Assembly (NCBI RefSeq): GCF_007565055.1
Contig: NC_044550.1
Span: 85,498,033 to 85,562,032 of the forward strand
Direction: 5' to 3'
DNA: 64,000 nt
Source of the DNA: Rhinopithecus roxellana
Taxonomy: Eukaryota > Chordata > Mammalia > Primates > Cercopithecidae
This document shows, piece after piece, positions 56,739 through 64,000 of the stretch. The notes under the pieces were generated by a model. The model worked only from the letters and a program-made list of their open reading frames with translations. It ran no database searches and was not told where the DNA came from. The position numbers and the translations under genes were made by a program. Within the stretch, counting starts at the first letter, position 1; each line of letters opens with the position of its first letter.

Positions 56739-58314
56739 CATTATTTTAACAATTGATCTAAAACTAATGTTGATATCTTATATATTTTTCCAAGGTTGCT
56801 CTGGGAAAGCAGTTGACATTTTTCTCCTTGTGGGGTGTAGAAGAATAAAGTATGAGAAAATAGTGATTTAGGCATGTCTAGGTGTCAGACATTATGTTTC
56901 TCTGTTTCCTTCATGATTATTGAGAAACTGATGATTAACAATATGGCATGTTTTAGGTATTTTTCAAATAATGGCATGAACTAGAAGCCGACACATTCTC
57001 CCAAAAGGGAAAAGACAAGATTTTCTCTGAATGGAAAATTCATATTTGAAATGTCTGCATGAAATATATAAGCCACAATATTTTCATTTTGGAGCAGGAG
57101 AATACCTGACAGATGAAGGAAAAGAAAAATGAGTTAAGTAAAATGAATACAAACAACTTTTAGTTGGCAGAAAAAAATAGATTTTAATTATGGAAAACAT
57201 GCAAACAGACTAATGGCAAATTTGGAAACCTTATGTTTTTACAAATATTTAAAATTGCCTTTCAATCTTTGTCCCTTTACTTCTCTCTGTTAGTGATATG
57301 AGATTCTTTCTTGGTATTATCAAATCCCATTAAATCAACAGGTATTATGATGTAATTCAATGCCATGAATATAAGACTAATACAAAACACCTGATCAAAT
57401 TCTTGATCTTTTCTTTTCCCCCAATTCTACTACTGCCAGAGTAGCAATTGTTCGAGATCTGATTGTAACAAATCTCTTTTAAGACTTCTCTGAGAATGCA
57501 CAATATAATCAGGCTGATAGAAACATCAAAATATTTTTTCCATTGCCTTAATATAATTTGGTTTGTTATAGCTGACACACAGTAGAAGTCACACACAGTC
57601 TTATTCATGGATAAAGCAGGCAATTGCTCACAGTCTGACTGCATTGGCCCAGGGAATACACAACGTATGCACATGCCAATGAGGGAGCCTGTCCCAGTGC
57701 TTTGCACCAGTTGCTTTTTTTAGGGAGATTAATTTGTATCCCAGCCTATTGCAGACATTGTTATTGCAAACACAGTTGCTAAACAAAAAATTATGGTTAC
57801 TGTTATGTGATAATTTGATAAGCTTTTTTTTAGATTATAAAGAATCCTCCTATTGATAAAAGATTGGTACTCCACAGAGATTTATGTCAAATTAGAACAT
57901 TATTAATTTAGAATAATAAATGTAATTTTGGTTCTCTCTCTATGGATGACTTGCTAAGAATGAGACCCTGAACCAGGGGAATTGGATGGATAATCCAATC
58001 AACCAGTGGCCTCTGGCTCAAATGATCCAACTCAGCAATGCTTGCCTTCTTCACAGGACAATGCTAGAGACATTCTCTAACTCCTTTTCTACAGACATCC
58101 CACAAAATCAAGACATTGAAAGCCAGCTTGAGGCTGGTGAAAACCTTTTAAAAACCATACTTCCCAGCAAGGATGGACTGGGAAGAAATATTTACAAGGA
58201 ATAGTGTCATCAGATGTCATTTTGCTTTTTCTTAAAATATCTAGGTAATGTTGATTATGTTTTGAATTATTCTGAACTTCTTCAATCTCTTACATTGTGT
58301 CATTCCTAAGGCCA
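56739..58314. other. Unassigned, repeat-poor sequence
   Basis: No gene or repeat recognised over about 1.6 kb. The 116-codon minus frame (57357-57707) and 72-codon plus frame (57986-58204) resemble no family I know. Confidence 0.4.
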
Positions 58315-58555
58315 TTATATTTTATTTTAACACTTTCTTGATGTATTATACATACAATAAAAGGCACATATATTAAGTGTATAGCTCACTTACTATAATG
58401 AATTTTCATAAAGTGAACGTACTCTTGGAACCAGCACTGGTCAACAATAGAAAACTACCAATACCCCGAAGTCTGCCTTGCTCCCTTCCAATCACTAACC
58501 ACCCACCTAAAGGTTAACACTATTCTGACTTCTGACAACACAGACTAGTTTTATT
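58315..58555 (-). mobile_element. L1M 3'UTR fragment
   Basis: 'cgatgtattatacatacaat'-like opening (58338), 'aaggcacatatattaagtgt', 'aatgaattttcataaagtg' and 'cacagactagttttatt' follow an old L1 3'UTR in antisense. Confidence 0.65.
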
Positions 58556-58561
58556 GAGGGC

Positions 58562-58822
58562 TTAATAGTTTGGGTCATCAGAATTTTGTTTCTGGACAGG
58601 CATGTTGGTCTTCACCTTGCTTTTGCCCCATGTCCTACCCTTAGCTAGGATGCTGCCCAAGGAAGCTCCATTTAAATGGAACTTCTCCATGAGTGCAAGT
58701 GTGCTATAGGCCACCAAGATGCAGATAGAAGCATGGAGCATGGGTGGCACTGGGGATGTGGAACTCACAGGGCAAGGCTGATATAAGGACCTAGAAAAAG
58801 TGAGGTCCTTGGTAGAGCCCAA
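58562..58822 (-). other. Unrecognised 86-codon open frame beside an L1M tail
   Basis: Minus-strand frame from ATG at 58822 to TAA at 58562-58564. It has a hydrophobic stretch (MLHASICILVAYSTLALM, about residues 28-45) and a basic C-terminal part ending NSDDPNY. AATAAA lies 6 nt past the stop (58550-58555) but within L1M-like text, and there is no A-tail. It could be a chance frame, a piece of an unrecognised repeat, or a retropseudogene fragment. Nothing shows it is expressed. Confidence 0.2.
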
Positions 58823-61642
58823 AGAAAAACTTCCCTTTTACTTCACTCTTTTACTTAGGGAAAGCCCTGGGAGCAGAGTTCTCATTTCTTTTTGCAACTT
58901 TCCTCTTGAGACCTCTGTGGTTCTTATTGTTAACTTTGCCATTGGTGCTTGTTGGAAAAGATTGAGTGTTGCTTTTATTACAAAATATCTTGGTGAGTCT
59001 TAAAGACATACATACTGAGATTTATAAGATCATATGACTGTTTTATTTTAGTTCATTTCCAGGGAATGTCTTTTTTAGCACTGGACAGGGCCTATATTTT
59101 CAATTCACCAACAGATTATTAGTCACTAACAAGAGGTGTAAAGATCAGTCAAAGCAGAGTATTGCATCCTTAATCAGAGAGTGAAGGGTGAGTAGAAATT
59201 GATGTTTTCAGGTGTGGATTCCTATCAACTAGTAAGAAATGCTGAGAAAAGACATCAAGTAACTTACAGAATCACCCACCAGCTCTCACTTGCTAAGGGC
59301 TAAAGTGATCCTGGTTATTATTTTTTTTCTTCTTTCTTGAAGGAATATCAGTCTAGACGACCCCTTAGTAAACATAGAAATCATCAGAAGTACTGTGACT
59401 TACTCAACTTAAGCAGAGACTGACAGCAGCACCATTGCTCTTCATCCCCAGCATAGTTCTTGGAAGATCAAATTTATAGAAGATCCATACTCAAGGAAAT
59501 TCCTCAGTAGCCCCAAATGCTTCTTCCCATTTTATTTGAGACTGGGCCTACTCATCCAAATGTAATAATGATCTCAGGGTCAGAATATATGGCTTGTTAA
59601 GGTATCTTAAGGGAGTTATTACGTCTTCTGTCTGTTCTACTTTTATGTGGTCCCTGGTGTTCTTTCCAGCAGGGCTAGGGCTTGGATTGGAGCAATGGGA
59701 TGGAGAACTGTGCGAGGCTGGAGACTCACCACTCTGCTCCTGCATGCATGGGAGAAAATGGCCACCTCTGCCAGCTGGAAGTGGCTTTAGATGGTCCTGT
59801 GAAGTTTTGGTAGTCTCTAGGCTGGAAATAAAAGATCGTTAAGATATTAGGTCTCGGAGTTTTCTTTTAAATCCATTCTGAGCTCTTGGAATCACACTGG
59901 AATTCCCATAAAAAGAATGTTATGAATGAAGTACATCCACATTTACAGCTTATTTTACATCATACTTTCTTTTCTTGAACCTCAGTTCTCTTTGCTTTTC
60001 CAATTTTGATTCCTCTATGTATATATATATTTTTTTTCTATTTTGGCTCCTACTCAAATTTTTCTCTTATGCCCAATAGTTTTCTTTTGATTTCTGATCT
60101 GATTCTGTTCATCTGGTATTTATCTCCCACTTTGTGAAGTTTGATCTACCGAGGCTACACTTTACTTGGCAAATTCTGGTTTCTATACCCAATTTACTCG
60201 TAAGAGGGACAGCTCAAGCCGTGATTTATCTCTGGGCTCGTTCTCTTCTTCCTCCACCCCTCCTTGCATCTTTCTTTTTCCATCTGTGCCAATTTATTAA
60301 ATTCTAATGAGAAATACAAATGTCAAGTTTACTGCAGGGCTTATTTTGTTAGACTTTTTTTCCTCCAGAGAAAAGAAAATTTGCTTAGTGAACACAGACG
60401 CAGCCACAGAGTAGTCAATTATTCTTGGATTGTTTGATGGCAGGAAACTAAATAATCTATGCATCTCTGAAGCAGGAAAGTGCTTTCCACCTGGATGATA
60501 TGCTGGTGTGTGGGAATCTCTCTGCCATCTTGGATGGTACTGGTGTTACATGTGTTCTGTGCAGCTTGGGGAACCTCCTTTTCCAGACACAGTGCAGGCA
60601 GTTTGTATGGCTAAAACTTTGGCTTTTCTCAAAGTTTTGCTTTTTCTCAAACTTTGGTTTTTCTCAAACCTTCTTAAAATCTTTTTTTCTCTACTTTCCT
60701 TTTCTCTTTCTTGAATGATGCGTCTTTGTGCTTCTCTCTTTTTCCCTCATCTTCCTGTCTCTTCCTGTTCCCCTGGACTCTCTCTTACTGCACTCCAGAT
60801 GCCTTGCTGTGTACTCCTGGTGTTACATCTTCACCTCTGTCCTCTGCTGCTATTTTTCTCTAGTGGAGGGACTCTTCATTTGCCACCAGAAACCAAATAA
60901 TTGGTGAATATAGACAGATATGCTGCAGGTTCTATATTTCTTTAGCATGTCCTGCAAATAGGACCAAGGTACATCAAAGTCTTTTGGATAGCCTCAGCTA
61001 ATTGCCAGCCATGGTAGTGACCCATAAAAAATACCACATTGAAGCTTTTAATGCATTATTATTTATAGTTTGGGCTATATAATAACATTTACCTTAAAAA
61101 TACTTAACTGTTTATCTCACCAGATATGGAGTGGAATGAGGGAGGAAGGGGCATCTTATGATCTGTATTTAATTTATCTCCCTCGAATTTGCTCTCATCA
61201 GCATTTTCCTGTTTTTTCTTAGTAAACGAATAAGTAAGTAAACGGGGAGATCTCAAACATGATAGGAAAATGACTCAAGAAGAATTAAAGATGGATAATC
61301 ATATCACTCTTTTGATTTCAGATGTCCAAATTCCATGTTTGTTAATTAAAATGAAGGTTATATAAATGAAGAGAAACTAGAATGAAAAATTGGCTCACTA
61401 GAGTATTTTTTAAAGAAAACCTTGGTTTGTATTTTTGACAATGTGCATTAACTCCAATTAGCTGTTTACACCATCTTGCCAAGTAAAACTCCTACCACAA
61501 CTGTTTTAATGAACAACATAGAGTCATTTGTAAGCAGTCATTTTTCCCCCAAGGATGTTGTGGAAGTGTGTGTTGGTTGGTTGATCATTTCTTTTGCAAT
61601 CTACCTTGCTGATTTACTTGAATTCTTGATGCTCAAAGCATG
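58823..61642. other. Unassigned, repeat-poor sequence
   Basis: About 2.8 kb with no recognised gene. It holds one short tandem repeat (60614-60669). The frames at 59594-59842, 60500-60718 and 60715-60900 are short and of unknown family. Confidence 0.4.
60614..60669. repeat. Three-copy ~17-bp tandem repeat
   Basis: Units of the form aaactttggcttttctc at 60614, 60631 and 60649 with small differences; a fourth begins at 60666 and breaks off. Confidence 0.85.
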
Positions 61643-61790
61643 TTTTAGATCAGTAGCAGAAGTATCTCAATTAAAGTTGGCAGAAATGCTGAATCTTGGG
61701 GCCCACTACAGAGCTACTGAATCAGAATCTGAATTTTAATGAGATCCTCTGGTGATTCCTATGAACATTAAAGTTTGGGAAACATTGACC
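61643..61790 (-). mobile_element. MER20/MER58-like hAT-Charlie fragment
   Basis: 'gcagaaatgctgaatcttgg', 'ctactgaatcagaatctgaa', 'gatcctctggtgattcctat' and 'aaagtttgggaaaca' are the typical antisense phrases of this DNA-transposon group. The 87-codon plus frame 61476-61739 runs into it. Confidence 0.7.
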
Positions 61791-62570
61791 TAGAAGATCT
61801 TTTCCCCCAGATTACAACAAAGATAAACTTCAGTGTATGTCTTATGAATCTTTCTGAAATTCTGAATTAGTGGAGTCAAAATTAATCAAATTGTATTAAA
61901 ATTTTTCCCATTTACATATGACATTTCACTGATTTTATTTCACTCAAATTTTTACCTACTATCTTTTTTTCATAGACTTGAGTTATCCCTTTTAGAGAAA
62001 AACATCTATTAAAAGTTGAAGTCATACCCAAATCCTCTGTCATTCTATGTAGAAAGGCTGAGCTTTATCCATAAGATTTTACTTGAGAGAGGTTTTGACA
62101 TCTTGGCATTTCCTTTTCTCCAGAGTATTGTATTCTTTCTTTTAATTGGGTAATTTCCTCTAGCCCTCAGTAGACACTTACGTATCATGTTTTTATTTCC
62201 TAAATTAAGAACTTCCAACAGACTTACAGAAGTATCCAGATATATGTTCAGTTGACAATATTTGGAACCTCTGTGATGAGGTAGAAATTTCTTACACATT
62301 GTGCAAAACACATTCAAAGACAAGTTTCAGCTTTTGAGTCAAATAGGTGTGAATTAATAGAGTAGCAGGACAAAATCCTGTTACTTTTCATGGTATATAG
62401 CTTACATTTCTTATATTCACTTTGTCTTTTATCTTTGTGCTCTAAATAATAGCTTTAAGTAGTTTAAACACGTATAAGCCCAAAACTATGAGGCAAAATA
62501 AAAACAGCACAAGTCATATTTATCTGATATGACTTTAAGAGGATGATTTATTCATCAGTCTGTGAATCTA
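61791..62570. other. Unassigned sequence
   Basis: AT-rich; nothing recognised. The 92-codon minus frame at 62045-62323 has no known family. Confidence 0.4.
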
Positions 62571-62901
62571 TATTATTTATTTATTTATTTATTTATTTAT
62601 TATTTATTTATTTATTTATTTTTGAGACAGGGCTTCTGTGGCCCAGGCTGGAGTACAGTAGTGTTAACATGGCTTACTACAGCCTCAATCTTCTGGGTTC
62701 AAGCAATCTTTCTGCCTCAGCCTCCCATGTAGCTAGGACTACAGGCATGCACCAACATGCCTGGCTATTTTTTTGATTATTTGTTGAGATAGGGTGTCAC
62801 TTTGTTGCCCAGGATGGTCTCTAACTCCTGGCCTCAAGTGATCCTCCTGCCTCGGCCTCTCAAAGTGCTGGGATTATAGGCATAAGCCACTGTGCCTGGC
62901 C
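62571..62901 (-). mobile_element. Alu (AluJ-type), antisense, with (TTTA)n tail
   Basis: The tail has become a (TTTA)n microsatellite (62571-62621), followed by 'gagacagggcttctgtggcc' and ending 'gtgcctggcc' at 62901. The diverged 'gtgatcctcctgcctcgg' fits the older AluJ group. Confidence 0.93.
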
Positions 62902-63059
62902 TGTGTCATATATTTTCTTTAAATTTACATAATATTGAAGCTATCTGATGGCATCCTAAATCTTACATATTTATAAATACTGAAGTTCAGGATTGACACC
63001 TTATAAAAAGAAACCTTTTTGGAAATTAATTTATTTGCAGATGAATCTTCAGTTGTCAT

Positions 63060-63500
63060 AAAACTAGCATGTAAGCTCTCTGATAGCAGACACTTAGTTT
63101 TTTGGGTTTTTTTTTGAGATGGAGTCTCGCTCTGCCACCCAGCCTGGAGTGCTGTAGCGCAATCTCGGCTCACTGCAACCTCCACCTCAGGGATCCTCCC
63201 ACCTCAGCCTCCCGAGTAGCTGAGATTATAGGCGTATGCCACCATTCCTGGCTAAGTTTTGTATTTTTGGTAGAGATGGGATTTCACCATGTTGGTCAGG
63301 CTGGTCTTGAACTCCTAACCTCAGGTGATCCACCTGCCTCGGCCTCCCATAGTGCTGGGATTACAGGTGTTAGCCACCAGGCCCGGCCGGCAGACACTTT
63401 TTATCTGTTTTGCTCACTGTTGTATCTTCCAGCACCCAGGTCAATACCCTGCACATGGTAAGGATAAATATTTGTTGACTGAATGAATAGATGAATGAGC
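63060..63500 (+). mobile_element. L2 LINE 3' end, split by an Alu
   Basis: 'gcatgtaagctctctgatag' left of the Alu, and right of it 'ctgttttgctcactgttgta', 'ccctgcacatggtaagg' and 'aaatatttgttgactgaatg', the standard L2 tail. Confidence 0.8.
63096..63388 (-). mobile_element. Alu (AluS-type), antisense, inside L2
   Basis: Starts in a T-run and ends GCCCGGCC. Flanked by gcagacactt at 63086-63095 and 63390-63399, a 10-bp target duplication. Confidence 0.95.
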
Positions 63501-64000
63501 TTAAAAATGTAAAATCTCTTCAGAATTAAACAGTTGGAATTTATTCTTTATCAGTAGGATTTTGCTAAAAGTGTCTCTGAGTAATAGATTCTCCTTGGAA
63601 ACAAGGTCTATTTAAAATCTTATCTAAACAACTAAATAATAGAAGGCAAGAATAATTGAAATTCTTGAAAGTACTGTGTAGAAATGACCTCAACAATATG
63701 CCTAGTTTACCTGTGGCTCATTTATTACATGGCTTTGACCCGTGATGGTATCATAGTGAAGTGCTCTTTTATTAAAGAGATCTCCTCTTCTCTTTGATTG
63801 GGCCCCATCACATTGACTTCCGGTAACAAAGCTGTCACTCAGAGGAATTTTCTTTCTACCCCTCATCTGTCCTGGCCCTGAGAAGAAGCCTGTTTCCCCT
63901 CTTAATCTTAACTCTGGTGCCCTTCTCTCTACATTGTTGGCTGGTGCCATGCCTGTTGCTAAATTTATCTGATAGGCTCATGATCCTCAACTTCTTCCCT
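63501..64000. other. Unassigned sequence at right edge
   Basis: No gene or repeat recognised. The 82-codon minus frame at 63702-63950 has no family I know. Confidence 0.4.

Noticed and set aside
58550..58822. Processed pseudogene with poly(A) signal
   Set aside because: The AATAAA falls in L1M text, there is no A-tail, and no parent protein is recognised; kept only as an unassigned frame.

Overview
The window looks like nuclear DNA from a catarrhine primate, most likely human. It is AT-rich and packed with primate-type interspersed repeats: L1PA and L1PB LINE-1s, AluJ/S/Y-type SINEs, THE1/MLT1/MLT2 LTRs, MIR and L2 fragments, and hAT and Tc1/mariner-type DNA transposons. I recognise no host protein-coding exon, tRNA or rRNA. 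Almost every open frame longer than about 60 codons lies inside a decayed retroelement. The setting fits an intergenic desert or a large intron.

Region by region. 1-4652: the 5' two thirds of a minus-strand L1PA (L1-A), cut by the window edge, carrying a 130-bp tandem duplication in its 5'UTR and a short poly(A) cDNA-like insert in ORF1. 5325-19545: a full-length minus-strand L1PB (L1-C) split into three pieces by a complete THE1 provirus (6958-9230) and a nearly full-length L1PA (L1-B, 11550-17727). 19546-29200: older antisense L1M pieces, an MLT1 element with LTR and internal region (Alu inside the LTR), a DNA transposon, a MIR, and an antisense L1M with an Alu inside. 29201-34400: mostly unassigned sequence with a MIR and a sense L1M carrying an Alu with an 18-bp target duplication. 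34627-45487: sense-strand L1M pieces, then a long sense L1MA, interrupted by MLT1, MLT2 and Alu insertions and containing a fold-back inverted repeat. 45488-54548: the most repeat-poor stretch, with two L2 tails, a probable CR1/L3 fragment, an MLT1 LTR, a complete TA-flanked DNA transposon, MER5A, and about 1 kb of possibly constrained sequence. 54554-56733: a second complete THE1 provirus on the minus strand with perfect 5-bp target repeats. 56739-64000: mainly unassigned DNA with an L1M tail, a hAT fragment, two antisense Alus and an L2 tail.

No genes act together here in a pathway. What the window records is an ordered history of insertions: L2/MIR/CR1 and L1M first, then MLT1/MLT2, L1MA/L1PB, THE1, L1PA and Alu. 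Coordinates of old repeats are approximate (tens of bases). Subfamily names come from recognising consensus features by eye, without alignment.
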